A DNA stretch of 64,000 bases from CALGLS01 sp047626155 (GCA_047626155.1 JBLHRR010000003.1:1-64000), one strand, 5' to 3'; shown: positions 32,922-42,970, numbered from the stretch's first letter. Notes: a model not told the origin generated them from the sequence alone. Program-made: numbers and translations.

Positions 32922-34868
32922 TTACCCCCTCCATTTCTTCGAAGTTGGCTTCATTCGCTTCTTCCCACTTCCACTCTGCGGTGAGCGTTCCTGTTTGGCC
33001 TTGGATTTTATCATCTCCCTTTTATTAAATTTCTTTTTATCGTAGATTAGTTTTTCCAATAAATCTTCCCGACCAAGGTTCTTTAACTTATCACGAATGA
33101 TCTGGTGATTCTCTCTTTTATGCCAAAAGAAAAATAAGTGCTGATTCCGCTTTTCCGATTTTGTCTTAGCCGTGTATACTGGCTTCAACGTATAAGGATG
33201 TACACCTGAATAATAAATGACTGTCGCTACCGTCATCGGAGTCGGAGTAAAGTCTTGGACCTGCTCCAGTTTAAACCCCATGTCTTTGGTCTCTGCAGCA
33301 AGGTTTGCCATTTCCTCTTCGGTAGATCCAGGATGGCTGGAAATAAAATAAGGAATTAATGGCTGATTCAATCCGTTCTTTTTATTGATCTTTTCGAACT
33401 TCTTTTTGAACTCATGAAAGTGCTTGAAAGAAGGCTTTCGCATAATTTTCAAAGTAGCATCGGAAGTGTGTTCCGGAGCAACCTTGAGTCGGCCACTCAC
33501 ATTATTACACACTATTTGCTCCATGTATTCATCCAAAGAATCATCGTGGTTTTTATTGTACCCTTCTGTTAATAAATCGTAGCGAATTCCTGAACCAACA
33601 AATGCTTTTTTCACCTCAGGATGCTTACCTACCTTTTGGTAAAGCTCTGTCATTGGTTTATGACTGGTATCTAAGTTGGAGCATATAACAGGGTGTATAC
33701 AAGAAGGACTGACGCAACGATCACAGATGGATTGCACCTTGCCTTTCATCTTGTACATATTGGCAGATGGCCCTCCGAGGTCAGAGATGTAGCCTTTAAA
33801 ATCAGGCATTTTCGTAACCACCTCCACTTCTTTCATAATCGATTCCTCTGAACGACTCGCAATGAATTTCCCTTGGTGCGCAGAGATCGTACAGAAGCTA
33901 CAGCCTCCAAAACAACCTCGGTGCATATTGATGGAAAAGCGAATCATTTCATAAGCAGGTATCGATCCTCGCTTTGCATATTTTGGATGCGGCTCGCGCG
34001 TGTAAGGCAAATCAAAAGTACGATCAATTTCATCCTCCAACATTGGCGGATAAGGTGGATTGACCACTAATCTTTTTTCGCCAACATCTTGAAGAATACG
34101 CCTTGCCGTCACTCTGTTAGATTCTTGTTCTACAATTTTAAAATTAGCAGCGTAGGACATTTTATCACGAAGGCAACGTTCGTGTGAGTGCAAGGTGACG
34201 TCTTCCCAACTTTTATTGATTGGTAACTTTCCATCCTTTGCAACATGAAAGGCAGTTTGAGGTATTGTTGTTAGAGAGCTAAAAGGAACACCTTTATTAA
34301 GCAAACGTATGATTTCTCGTAAGGGCATTTCTCCCATTCCATATACCAACATATCGGCTCCACTTTGCTCGATGATATTTGGAAATAATTCATCCGCCCA
34401 ATAGTCGTAATGGGTTACTCGACGTAAAGAAGCTTCGATGCCTCCAATCAGTACAGGTACGTCCGGATACAGTTCTTTCAAAATTCTGGTATACACCCGA
34501 ACGGCATAATCAGGACGATGACCGCTACTTCCTCCCGGAGTGTAGGCATCCGTAGAACGCTTTCGACGAGAAGCAGTGTAATGATTGACCATGGTATCCA
34601 TACAGCCAGAGGTAACGCCAAAAAACAAACGAGGCTTTCCCATTTTTTTGAAATCCCGAAGGTCATCTTGCCAATTGGGTTGCGCCACAATAGCCACTCG
34701 CAATCCTTCATCTTCCAGAATTCGACCGATGACGGCATTACCGAAAGCCGGATGATCTACATAGGCATCTCCGGAGATGATGACCACATCCAATTCATCC
34801 CAACCACGCGTTTCTACCTCCTTACGGGTAATGGGGAGCCAATCTGTTACAGGGCGTTTATTTTCCAT
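32922..34868 (-). CDS. YgiQ family radical SAM protein
   Basis: I chose ATG 34868 (MENKRPVTDWLPITRKEVET) because the upstream alternative at 34916 adds 16 unrelated residues. The N-terminal domain (VVIISGDAYVDHPAFGNAVI) is B12-binding-like. The radical SAM site is HRGCFGGCSFCTISAHQGKF, the CxxxCxxC cluster with S-adenosylmethionine. Two further Cys clusters (CDRCVSPSCIHPVIC) suggest a second Fe-S cluster. The C-terminus is Lys-rich, and KVAPEHTSDATLKIMRKPSF is family-typical. YgiQ proteins are widespread but their reaction is unknown to me. Confidence 0.94.
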   Translation of the reverse strand: MENKRPVTDWLPITRKEVETRGWDELDVVIISGDAYVDHPAFGNAVIGRILEDEGLRVAIVAQPNWQDDLRDFKKMGKPRLFFGVTSGCMDTMVNHYTASRRKRSTDAYTPGGSSGHRPDYAVRVYTRILKELYPDVPVLIGGIEASLRRVTHYDYWADELFPNIIEQSGADMLVYGMGEMPLREIIRLLNKGVPFSSLTTIPQTAFHVAKDGKLPINKSWEDVTLHSHERCLRDKMSYAANFKIVEQESNRVTARRILQDVGEKRLVVNPPYPPMLEDEIDRTFDLPYTREPHPKYAKRGSIPAYEMIRFSINMHRGCFGGCSFCTISAHQGKFIASRSEESIMKEVEVVTKMPDFKGYISDLGGPSANMYKMKGKVQSICDRCVSPSCIHPVICSNLDTSHKPMTELYQKVGKHPEVKKAFVGSGIRYDLLTEGYNKNHDDSLDEYMEQIVCNNVSGRLKVAPEHTSDATLKIMRKPSFKHFHEFKKKFEKINKKNGLNQPLIPYFISSHPGSTEEEMANLAAETKDMGFKLEQVQDFTPTPMTVATVIYYSGVHPYTLKPVYTAKTKSEKRNQHLFFFWHKRENHQIIRDKLKNLGREDLLEKLIYDKKKFNKREMIKSKAKQERSPQSGSGKKRMKPTSKKWRG

Positions 34869-35015
34869 AGTATAAAGATACGTCAATTTATTATCTTTGC
34901 TTAAATACATCACCAATTATACAAACAGATATTTACACCCATTTCAACATTCTAAACTCCTGAAGGCGTAGCCGCTGGGGCAGAAATATCTGATAACATG
35001 ATCACCAGTGCTTTA

Positions 35016-37292
35016 ATGAAACGAATATTCTTAGTGCCATATCTTTACTGTCTCTTTATTCCATTCCATCTATTTGCCCAGCATAACAATATAGACAGTC
35101 TAAAAGTTGTGTTCAAATCTAGTATAGACAAATCAGCGCAGCTAGACCTTTCGCTCAAAATTGCGGCACAAGCGAAAAGCAAGCAAGATGTTTTCAAATT
35201 TGCACAAATTGCTTACCAACTGGCAAAGGAACAACAGGACAGTTTAGCAATCGTAAAAAGTACATTTTACTGGGGGCAGGCTCATCGTATACTAGGACAA
35301 AACAAGGAGGCCATAGATCAACTGGAAAAAGCATCTGCCCTTGCCCAGGCTTTGAACGATAAAAAATGGATGGTCAGCAACTGGATTGAACTTTCCAAAG
35401 CTTATAATCATAGTGGCCTTTACGAGCAATCTGTTCCCATTCTAAAACAAGTAATCCAGCTTCCTCCTGAAGATGATCAACAACTTCGAAGGGCTTACAA
35501 TCAATTGGGCATTACGTTCAGCAGGCTAAGCCAGTTTGATACCGCTTTAGTTTATCTCCACAAATTATATTTACTCAGTAAAGAAAATGCAGATAGCTCT
35601 TCCATGGCAAGGGCTTTAATCAATCAGGGAGTGGCTTACAACCGCTTGGGAAACAATCCCAAAGCGCTGGAGGTTTATAACGATTGCGTTAACTTGATGA
35701 GCCTGCAAAAAGACTCCCTTGGACTAAGTAGTGTCTATCATAATATTGGAAAAATTCATAAAAAACAGGGTGATACGGACTTGGCTATGACTTACTATGA
35801 AAAGTCTCTTGCATTAAAACTATACACCAATAATATAGAAGGAGCAGGAAGGACTTATAATAACATGGCCAATATTCTAGTCGGTGAAAAAAAATACGAA
35901 GAGGGACTTAGTTATTACAAAAAAGCTCATGACCTGCATCTCAAATCAGGAAGCCGACGAAGCCAGGCTTTAACTTTAGCAAATATTGCCGAAACTTATA
36001 CCATCATGGAACAATATGATTCGGCATTAGAATATGGTTATAATGCTCTCGCCATTTATCAGGAGATCAACAGTAAAAGCGGATTGTCATACACCCTAGA
36101 AACCTTAGCTAAGACCTATCTGAAATTACAAAAAATACCTGATGCTATCCAGATAAATAAATATAGTAAAAAGAGTACTGCCGAAATTGAGAGTATGTTA
36201 TTGCGAGCAAAAGATCTTACGGAAAGCTCCCAGGATTTTGACTTCCTGATTAACACTTATTATACCCTCGTCGAATTCTACAAAAACCAAAACAGACCGG
36301 CAGAGGCGCTACTCTATCAGGGTAAATATATGGCTGCAAAAGACAGTGTTTATTCCATAGAGAAAATGGCCGCCATTACTGAAATACAAACACGCCTTGA
36401 CACTGAAAGCAAAATAAAGGAAAATGCATTTTTAAGAGAAAATAACCTACTGGTAAAAAGTAGAAATCAGACTTATCTCTTTGTTGCCATTGCATTATTA
36501 CTATTATTAATTTCGGCCATTTTATTTTACCTAAAACTAAGAAGTGCCAAGCAACAACTAGAACTTCAAAACCAAACTATAGAAAAACAAAACATTGCTC
36601 TCACAAAACTTAATGAAACTAAAAATCGTTTTTTCGGCATCATAGCCCACGATCTAAAAAGCCCATTAATTGCGTTACAAGGGTTGGGCAACCGAATCGA
36701 CTTTTTATTGCAACGTAACGACCGACAACAACTCAATAAAATCGGACAACAAGTTGACCAAACCACCACAAAACTTAATGACCTTTTGGATAACCTGCTG
36801 AGTTGGTCCTCTGTTCAAACTGGCAATATTCCTTACCAACCCGCGATTATTAATTTGCTCGAAATCAGTGAAGAGGTCATCCTATTATTTGACAACCTCA
36901 TACGAATAAACAAATTGACCGTTTACAACAAGATAAGCGCCAACACACAAGTATTCGCTGATGAGCGCGCCTTGAACACAATTCTTAGAAACCTAGTCAG
37001 TAATGCCATTAAATTCACTCCTGCTTCCGGGACTATTATCTTAGAGACTTTCGAGGAAGGCAGCCATGTTTTCGTAGCTGTCAAAGATAATGGCCTTGGC
37101 ATCCCGCTCACTCAAATGGATAAATTGTTTTCAGAAGAACGATTGAGTTCTCCTGGTGCACGAGGAGATAAAGGTACCGGGTTAGGCTTGCTACTCTGCA
37201 AGGAATTACTAGAAGTAAATAAAGGAACGATAGAAGTACAGAGTGAAGAAACGAAAGGAAGTGTTTTCAAATTCTCGATACCAAGGGCCTGA
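35016..37292 (+). CDS. TPR-containing sensor histidine kinase
   Basis: ATG 35016 gives a clean signal peptide, MKRIFLVPYLYCLFIPFHLF; ATG 34998 six codons upstream is possible. Residues about 60-430 are TPRs (for example GAGRTYNNMANILVGEKKYE). A membrane helix lies near 490 (YLFVAIALLLLLISAILFYL), then a coiled coil, the HisKA helix with the phosphoacceptor His in FFGIIAHDLKSPLIALQG, and the ATPase domain with N (LRNLVSNAIKFTPAS), G1 (VKDNGLGIP) and G2 (GTGLGLLLCKEL) boxes. TPRs in the periplasm could sense a protein. The LytTR regulator 195 bases downstream is the likely partner. Confidence 0.94.
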   Translation: MKRIFLVPYLYCLFIPFHLFAQHNNIDSLKVVFKSSIDKSAQLDLSLKIAAQAKSKQDVFKFAQIAYQLAKEQQDSLAIVKSTFYWGQAHRILGQNKEAIDQLEKASALAQALNDKKWMVSNWIELSKAYNHSGLYEQSVPILKQVIQLPPEDDQQLRRAYNQLGITFSRLSQFDTALVYLHKLYLLSKENADSSSMARALINQGVAYNRLGNNPKALEVYNDCVNLMSLQKDSLGLSSVYHNIGKIHKKQGDTDLAMTYYEKSLALKLYTNNIEGAGRTYNNMANILVGEKKYEEGLSYYKKAHDLHLKSGSRRSQALTLANIAETYTIMEQYDSALEYGYNALAIYQEINSKSGLSYTLETLAKTYLKLQKIPDAIQINKYSKKSTAEIESMLLRAKDLTESSQDFDFLINTYYTLVEFYKNQNRPAEALLYQGKYMAAKDSVYSIEKMAAITEIQTRLDTESKIKENAFLRENNLLVKSRNQTYLFVAIALLLLLISAILFYLKLRSAKQQLELQNQTIEKQNIALTKLNETKNRFFGIIAHDLKSPLIALQGLGNRIDFLLQRNDRQQLNKIGQQVDQTTTKLNDLLDNLLSWSSVQTGNIPYQPAIINLLEISEEVILLFDNLIRINKLTVYNKISANTQVFADERALNTILRNLVSNAIKFTPASGTIILETFEEGSHVFVAVKDNGLGIPLTQMDKLFSEERLSSPGARGDKGTGLGLLLCKELLEVNKGTIEVQSEETKGSVFKFSIPRA

Positions 37293-37387
37293 ATTGGTGG
37301 TTGGTTGAGTAGTGAATTAGTTAATGGTTGATTAGTCTCTTGGTGCATATTTAATTAAACAGTAAAGTGATACACTCACGTTGAAAC

Positions 37388-37470
37388 CCCTTGCGCTCTT
37401 TGTGTTTAAAAAAACTTCGAGCAGGGCGAGAAGCAAAACGTAGCGCCTTCGTTGCGCCGTTCCGGTTACC
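37388..37470 (-). repeat. Dispersed ~80-nt repeat with CGCAACG core, inverted copy
   Basis: Its reverse complement starts GGTAACCGGAACGGCGCAAC and continues GAAGGCGCTACGTTTTGC, matching 16843-16885; the whole matches 11087-11170. It lies between the kinase and regulator genes. Confidence 0.55.
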
Positions 37471-37487
37471 AAAAAAACAAAACCCTA

Positions 37488-38231
37488 ATGTCAAAAATTA
37501 AAATACTCATTGTTGAAGATGAACCGCTGTATGCTGGACAGCTGGAAATGATTATTACCGAGTTGGGGCACATTCCGATAGGCAAGGCGGATAATGCTTC
37601 ACTTGCCTTAGAACTCGTGCGTGAAAAAGAACCCGAATTAATTTTGATGGATGTCAATTTAAATGGGGGGATTGATGGAATTGAAACCGCTACCATGATC
37701 GCGACTAACAATTATATTCCTGTTATTTTCATAACCTCTATGCAAGATGACGCTACCTTCGAAAGAGCAAAATCTACGCTTCCTCATGCTTTCATTACAA
37801 AACCATTCAGTGCTAAGAGGCTGCAACGAAATATTGAACTCATCATCAATAGAATACCAGAAGAAACCCCTAACAATACAAATATACCTAAAGATGAAGT
37901 TCAATTAACCGCACCGGATACTTTTTTCATAAAGTCAAAAAACACACTAGAAAAAATCACACTGCCTGATGTTCTTTGGATTGAAGTAACCAATAGGGAC
38001 TGCAACATTCACACACTAAGCAAAACAATTATAGTACGGATGCCTTTTGCAGAATTGATGAATAAATTAAGTTATAAAACCTTAATACAAGTGCATCGAA
38101 GCTACATCATCAATACCGCTCACATTAGCTCCCTCAATCTCAGTGAGAATACGATCATCATTAAAGAAAAGGAAATCCCTGTCAGTAAAACATTTAAAGA
38201 GCAAGTATTACAGCATTTGCGAATAATATAG
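37488..38231 (+). CDS. LytTR response regulator
   Basis: ATG 37488 (MSKIKILIVEDEPLYAGQLE) is chosen over the upstream 37452, which lies in repeat DNA. It has a receiver domain with the acidic pair Glu10/Asp11, phosphoacceptor Asp55 (LILMDVNLNGG), a conserved Thr/Ser in FITSMQDD and Lys in AFITKPFSAKRL. A short linker leads to a LytTR domain (DTFFIKSKNTLEKITLPDVL and LIQVHRSYIINTAHISSLNL). It is the probable output of the TPR kinase upstream. Confidence 0.93.
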   Translation: MSKIKILIVEDEPLYAGQLEMIITELGHIPIGKADNASLALELVREKEPELILMDVNLNGGIDGIETATMIATNNYIPVIFITSMQDDATFERAKSTLPHAFITKPFSAKRLQRNIELIINRIPEETPNNTNIPKDEVQLTAPDTFFIKSKNTLEKITLPDVLWIEVTNRDCNIHTLSKTIIVRMPFAELMNKLSYKTLIQVHRSYIINTAHISSLNLSENTIIIKEKEIPVSKTFKEQVLQHLRII

Positions 38232-38420
38232 CCTCCTGAAGCAAACCCTCCCCTAAGCTCTAAATCATTCCACTACAATTTTCAGGTCATTCATGCCACG
38301 AATGGAGCGTTTCGTGCCAGAGGTGTTGTCATTACTAAACTTTGATGCTATTTTTGACGTACACCTACACAGAATACAGATTTTGTTAGAAGTTATTCAA
38401 TTGACTTCAACAACTAAATA

Positions 38421-38490
38421 CGAGCGGATTCTAAAACCTGAATAGTGAGGCAATTCTGCGTTAAACTGTTGGAATTGCCCATTTTAGGTT
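38421..38490 (+). repeat. Dispersed box plus hairpin element, copy 2
   Basis: CTAAAACCTGAATAGTGAG precedes a hairpin GGCAATTC/GAATTGCC; AAACCT/AGGTTT closes it outside. The box matches 4121-4182. The rest of 38232-38580 holds no gene. Confidence 0.35.
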
Positions 38491-38520
38491 TGATTATAAA
38501 TATAACCCCAAGATAAAAGA

Positions 38521-38552
38521 AGAGCCTTTCAGATGTGAATCAGGAAGGCTCT
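38521..38552. terminator. Bidirectional terminator hairpin
   Basis: AGAGCCTT pairs with AAGGCTCT, extended by CAGAT/AATC-type pairs; eight T follow on the + strand, and A/T runs on the other side. Confidence 0.7.
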
Positions 38553-38580
38553 CTTTTTTTTGCATTATTCTTTAGCTATT

Positions 38581-39531
38581 CTACTCCTCTTCAATTTCAA
38601 ATATAAAGGTCAACTTTCCACACTGCTTCTCTGGAGCTGAATAGTCTTTCTCAAATCGGTACTGCTGTGCTACATCCAATGCTTTTCGGATAACGGAGGT
38701 TGTCTTGATACTGGAGGCCGCTTTATTGAATTTAGAATAAACTACCCGACCGGCTTTATTAACGCAAAGGTCTATTACAATTTTACCCTCCTCCTTGGTT
38801 ACACTTTTCACATCACCTCTGTAGGTCACTCTTCTATTAAACAATCCATCGCCTGGAAAATCACCAACGGAAGTTCCCGTGTCTTTCTTTCCTTTCGTTG
38901 CGTCTTTTCCATTTTCAGGCGCTTCGCCACCACCACTGTTGGTTGACTTGTCAGAACCATCCTGCCTTTTGTTGCTGGTTTTACCCGTTTCTTTTCCTGA
39001 GTTTGCAGTAGTTGTGGGTTTCTTCTTAGTCGGCTTAGACTTCGTCGGCGTTCGCGGTTTTGGGTTAGCCTTTGGAGGGTTAGGCTTCGTAGGCTTCCTT
39101 GCAGGAGTCTCTACCTTAGGCCTTGGCGGGCTTGTTTTGATCGGTGGGTTTTTGTCTGGAGTGGTCAATACAAGCTTACGTTCTGGTTTAGGCGCAGGTG
39201 CTGGTTCTACTTCAGGTTTAGGCTTTACCTCCTCTTTTACTGGTTCCGGGACTACCTCTTCCACCACTTCTTCTTTCGTCGCTTTTTCTACTTTTTTCTC
39301 CGCTTCTAACTTCTCCTTTTTATCTCCTTCCGCAGATTTTGAGGAAGAACTTTTGAAGTCCGTGAATTGTATTTCTACAAAATGCTTATTAGGTTCTATA
39401 TCTGGCTGGTCATCCATTGTCATAAAAGGAAATAGGGCCAACAAAATCAAAGCGCCATTCAGAAATACAGAGATTCGCATCCCTTTACGCTTATTCTTTT
39501 TTTCGTTGATTGAAATGGTGTTATTAGTCAT
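38581..39531 (-). CDS. TonB-like energy-transducer family protein
   Basis: The 316-aa protein has a cytoplasmic N-terminus, one membrane helix (about 19-40, ISVFLNGALILLALFPFMTM), a very long Lys/Pro/Glu-rich linker (about 60-215, with KPNPPKANPKPRTPTK) that could cross the periplasm, and a C-terminal domain (about 225-316; GRVVYSKFNKAASSIKTTSV, then LTFIFEIEEE) with the look of a TonB/TolA C-terminus. It lies with no ExbB/ExbD genes nearby. The biased linker produces a long open frame on the opposite strand that is not a gene. Confidence 0.75.
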   Translation of the reverse strand: MTNNTISINEKKNKRKGMRISVFLNGALILLALFPFMTMDDQPDIEPNKHFVEIQFTDFKSSSSKSAEGDKKEKLEAEKKVEKATKEEVVEEVVPEPVKEEVKPKPEVEPAPAPKPERKLVLTTPDKNPPIKTSPPRPKVETPARKPTKPNPPKANPKPRTPTKSKPTKKKPTTTANSGKETGKTSNKRQDGSDKSTNSGGGEAPENGKDATKGKKDTGTSVGDFPGDGLFNRRVTYRGDVKSVTKEEGKIVIDLCVNKAGRVVYSKFNKAASSIKTTSVIRKALDVAQQYRFEKDYSAPEKQCGKLTFIFEIEEE

Positions 39532-39748
39532 AATATAAAAATTTTGGTTCTCCTGATAAAATCAGAATAATGTTGGACTAAACGCCTAACTATTGATATA
39601 ATATTGTCGATTTCGAGATAAAGTTTTCGCTAATCGCTTATTAAGCCCTTAAAATGCCACGAATTTGGCTTCTAATTTATCTCTCATCACGCCTTTAATT
39701 CGGCTAAGTTCTCCTAATTCATGGCAATATTCCGCTACCTTTATCCCT

Positions 39749-40867
39749 ATGATCATCGCCGTCAACACCCGCTTTTTACTCTCCGACCAAATGGAAGGCA
39801 TCGGCTGGTATACTTATGAATTATTGAAAGCAATGGTCGCTCAGCATCCTGAAGATCGCTTTCTGTTCTTCTTTGACCGTCCTTTTTCCAAAAGGTTTAG
39901 CCTGGGGCCAAATGTTGAGATGATTCAATTGATGCCTCCGGCCCGGCATCCGCTCCTTTGGCTGGCCTGGTTTGAGTGGTCTTTGGTAAAAGCAATGAAA
40001 AGATATAAGGCAGATGTGCTCTTATCTCCAGATGGATATTTGCCTTTGCGAAGCGATATTAAGACCGTGATGGTCACCCACGATATTGCGCATATTTATT
40101 TTCCAGAACAGATTTATTACTCTGCCCGAAAATATTACCAGTACTTTGTTCCTAAATTTTTGATAAAAGCAGATGCCGTCGTTACGGTTTCAGAATATAC
40201 AAAACAGGATATCCTAAAGCATTACCCTCAGGTCGCTTCTAATAAAATACATGCGATTTATAATGGATGCAGAGCGGAGTTTATTCCCCTTTCGGAAAAG
40301 GAGAAAAAGGCGGTTAGAGAAAAACACGCGAATGGACAAGAGTACTTTTTTTATGTTGGAGCTGTTCAACCGCGTAAGAATGTACATCGACTGATTTCTG
40401 CTTTCGACCTATTTAAAGAAAAAACCAAGGCACCGATCAAGCTACTCATCGGAGGCCGCTTTGCCTGGCAGACGGGCGATGTAAGCGATGCGTATAACAA
40501 CGCTATTCACAAGTCAGATGTACATTTCCTTGGCTACCTTTCCAATGAGGAAGTTCCTAAATTAATGGGAGCCGCGTACGCTCTGACTTATGTTTCGCTT
40601 TTTGAAGGTTTTGGATTGCCCCTCGTAGAGGCCATGAATTGTGAAGTACCTTTCATTACATCCAATTGTTCTTCAATGCCTGAAGTCGCTGGAAAGGCTG
40701 GCATCTTAGTAGATCCATATGAATTAGACAATATTACAAATGCATTGTTAGACATTTACAACAATAAAAAAAGATATGCCGATCTCGTGGAGAACGGAAA
40801 AATAGAGCGCGAGCGGTTTAGCTGGGCTGGTGCTGCGGAGCAAGTATATCAACTCTTAAATATCTAG
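39749..40867 (+). CDS. Glycosyltransferase family 4
   Basis: ATG 39749 (MIIAVNTRFLLSDQMEGIGW) gives a 372-residue enzyme of normal length; the ORF upstream to 39665 adds sequence unlike the family. The GT-B fold is supported by GWYTYELLKAM, VMVTHDIAHIYFPEQIYYSA, the second-domain start YFFYVGAVQPRKNVHRLISA, and the donor-binding SLFEGFGLPLVEAMNCEVPF (the E-x7-E motif). It transfers a sugar from a nucleotide donor, probably to a cell-surface polymer. It is not in a polysaccharide cluster in the visible window. Confidence 0.9.
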   Translation: MIIAVNTRFLLSDQMEGIGWYTYELLKAMVAQHPEDRFLFFFDRPFSKRFSLGPNVEMIQLMPPARHPLLWLAWFEWSLVKAMKRYKADVLLSPDGYLPLRSDIKTVMVTHDIAHIYFPEQIYYSARKYYQYFVPKFLIKADAVVTVSEYTKQDILKHYPQVASNKIHAIYNGCRAEFIPLSEKEKKAVREKHANGQEYFFYVGAVQPRKNVHRLISAFDLFKEKTKAPIKLLIGGRFAWQTGDVSDAYNNAIHKSDVHFLGYLSNEEVPKLMGAAYALTYVSLFEGFGLPLVEAMNCEVPFITSNCSSMPEVAGKAGILVDPYELDNITNALLDIYNNKKRYADLVENGKIERERFSWAGAAEQVYQLLNI

Positions 40868-40876
40868 CCCCTCTTC

Positions 40877-42970
40877 TTAATGAAGCACTACCTTTTTCTT
40901 AAACAAGCTTCCTGATTGTGTTTCTCCAATCAGAAAATAAATACCTGCTGCGGTCTTATTCACTTTCTCGATCCAACGATGTGTTCCCGCCCCTAATTTC
41001 CCATCCATAATAGACTTCACTTTTTTACCATCCACATCAAATAAATCTATCTTTATATGCTCTAATTTTTCTAATTCAAGTTCGATATTCAATTTGAAAT
41101 TAGCTGGATTTGGAAAAACATTCAGGTTCATATTTTTCTCTGAAATCACATTATTAGAGATAGTAACTGGAGTAGTCGTTATATATTCATGAAAAACAAG
41201 AAGGTCGTTTCCATCCCAGTTTTTGACACTAAAGTCAAGGACATTATTCTGCTCATCTTTTACAAAAACAGCATCTAAGGATTGACCATCATTTATGACA
41301 AAACTGACATTATCTTCGAGGTTGACATCACTGGGAATAAGAATCGTCATTTCATTGTTAAACACATGAGACACAAAACCCATCTCTTCCCTCACTTTCC
41401 AAAAATCACCAAAACGATTCATCTCCCCGATATAAACATCATCAGGTAAGCTCTCCAAATAATGATCCATACCAACCAATTTGTATTGTCGGTTCGGGTG
41501 GATCAACAATACAGAAGGAGCTCCGTTTGCTCTATTCTTCAGCGTAACGTCCAACCAGGTAGCGGCTTTATCCAGATAGTTTTCATTGGAAATGGGATTA
41601 GCATGAAAGACGTCTGAGATAGTTACTGGTATTTCATAAACCGAAGACCGAAGTCCGCTGAAACTACGTCCCATTTTATTTTGATATGGAAAATTAGTCA
41701 GTACATCAGCTGCTGAATGAGTAGTATTATATTCGTAGCCTAAAGAATCCAGTACATTAACCAAGTATTTTGGGTAAGCCAAATGCCCTGCACGGAACGT
41801 TCGAATATTAATACCAATATCCTCTTCTAAAACGTTTTTGGAAACTTCACATTCCCCATAGACGGTTCCTCCAACAGTTATATCGCCATCGTTATAAGGG
41901 CTATACATGTCTGGTGTGCTGCCTACCTGTCCAATTGGAAAAATATCCTGATCCGCAAAATCGAAAAAATGACCGATAGAATGCGAGCCAAAAGCTTGTC
42001 CATGATCTCGGATATAAGCCATTGTGGCACCCTGATTCAAGTAAAAGGGCGACATCAAATCATCATCGAAATAACGTACCGTAACATTATACGTAGCCTC
42101 AATGTTATGAGCCTGTTCATAATCAACAAAATATCTCAAGGTATCCATTCCTGTCTTACTGTCAATATCATGGGTGACCATCACGGTGGCAGAGGAGTTC
42201 CCTGGACTACTGTGCTTCCAGGTTGCAAATGGGTAATGAGCAGCATACAAAGCCCGAACAAAAAGAAAGAGCGCATCGGAGGTCGGTTCAAAACCATTGG
42301 ACGTAAGTCGTTGTGCCTCGTAATCTCTATTTATTTGATTTCGGAGTACGATTTCCTTTAAAGATAAGCCTATGACAACCGCATGTCCTTCGCCATAATT
42401 GTTACTAACAACGGCTGCTGTGTTATCCGCAAAATGAGCCACAGCTCTTCCTGTCGTCTCCATGTAACCTAAGGTTTTATAAATTGCATCGTAAGAATCC
42501 CTCCCCAGCGACATCGTTATTTCCTCTGGCTCATCGATCCAGCGCAGTTCTTTGTTATTTAATTGATTGTCAGTATCCCATGCAAAAGTGTATCTGGCAT
42601 TGCTCCCTTCATAACCACTCACCCCAAATAATTCATAAAGATCTTCATCTTCTACTCTTGGCGACAGCAGCAATCCTCCGTTTGCGACATACTCAATTAG
42701 ACGCTCTTCCTCTTCGTCATTAAAAGTCTGTTCCATTAATTTGGAAGAGCAGAGTACCATTTTATAAGTTGCTGCTTCTTCAATATCTGCAGTAATTATA
42801 AAAGGAAAACCAACTACCTTACAGATATGCTCTGCGGAGAACAATCGAGCATCATTGGTCTCTCCATTCCTTTCAGATAAATCCAAAATGGCAATACCTT
42901 GCTTGGCATCTTGACCGGTAGCATTATAAAAAAAGAAAAGACAGAGAAATGCGGCGATAAGGTGTTTCAT
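40877..42970 (-). CDS. T9SS-sorted protein with NodB-like deacetylase domain
   Basis: The 697-aa protein has a signal peptide (MKHLIAAFLCLFFFYNATGQ), an N-terminal about 230 residues resembling a GATase/beta-galactosidase-trimerisation fold (EERLIEYVANGGLLLSPR and GEGHAVVIGLSLKE), and a NodB-homology region. NodB motifs visible are VMVTHDIDS (catalytic and metal Asp), GSHSIGHFF (metal His pair), TFRAGHLAYP and VLLIHPNRQYK (catalytic His). A T9SS type A sorting domain ends the protein (LNVFPNPANFKLNIEL and AAGIYFLIGETQ). It should be secreted to the surface and remove acyl groups from a polysaccharide. Confidence 0.85.
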   Translation of the reverse strand: MKHLIAAFLCLFFFYNATGQDAKQGIAILDLSERNGETNDARLFSAEHICKVVGFPFIITADIEEAATYKMVLCSSKLMEQTFNDEEEERLIEYVANGGLLLSPRVEDEDLYELFGVSGYEGSNARYTFAWDTDNQLNNKELRWIDEPEEITMSLGRDSYDAIYKTLGYMETTGRAVAHFADNTAAVVSNNYGEGHAVVIGLSLKEIVLRNQINRDYEAQRLTSNGFEPTSDALFLFVRALYAAHYPFATWKHSSPGNSSATVMVTHDIDSKTGMDTLRYFVDYEQAHNIEATYNVTVRYFDDDLMSPFYLNQGATMAYIRDHGQAFGSHSIGHFFDFADQDIFPIGQVGSTPDMYSPYNDGDITVGGTVYGECEVSKNVLEEDIGINIRTFRAGHLAYPKYLVNVLDSLGYEYNTTHSAADVLTNFPYQNKMGRSFSGLRSSVYEIPVTISDVFHANPISNENYLDKAATWLDVTLKNRANGAPSVLLIHPNRQYKLVGMDHYLESLPDDVYIGEMNRFGDFWKVREEMGFVSHVFNNEMTILIPSDVNLEDNVSFVINDGQSLDAVFVKDEQNNVLDFSVKNWDGNDLLVFHEYITTTPVTISNNVISEKNMNLNVFPNPANFKLNIELELEKLEHIKIDLFDVDGKKVKSIMDGKLGAGTHRWIEKVNKTAAGIYFLIGETQSGSLFKKKVVLH

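Noticed and set aside
38879..39538. 219-aa open frame on + strand
   Set aside because: Antisense shadow of the Lys/Pro-rich linker of the TonB-like gene; its Gly/Leu/Val-rich composition results from the repeat.
38280..39670. Word TGCCACGAAT at 38291 and 39654 as a repeat family
   Set aside because: Only 10-11 bases shared and no further structure; too short to support.
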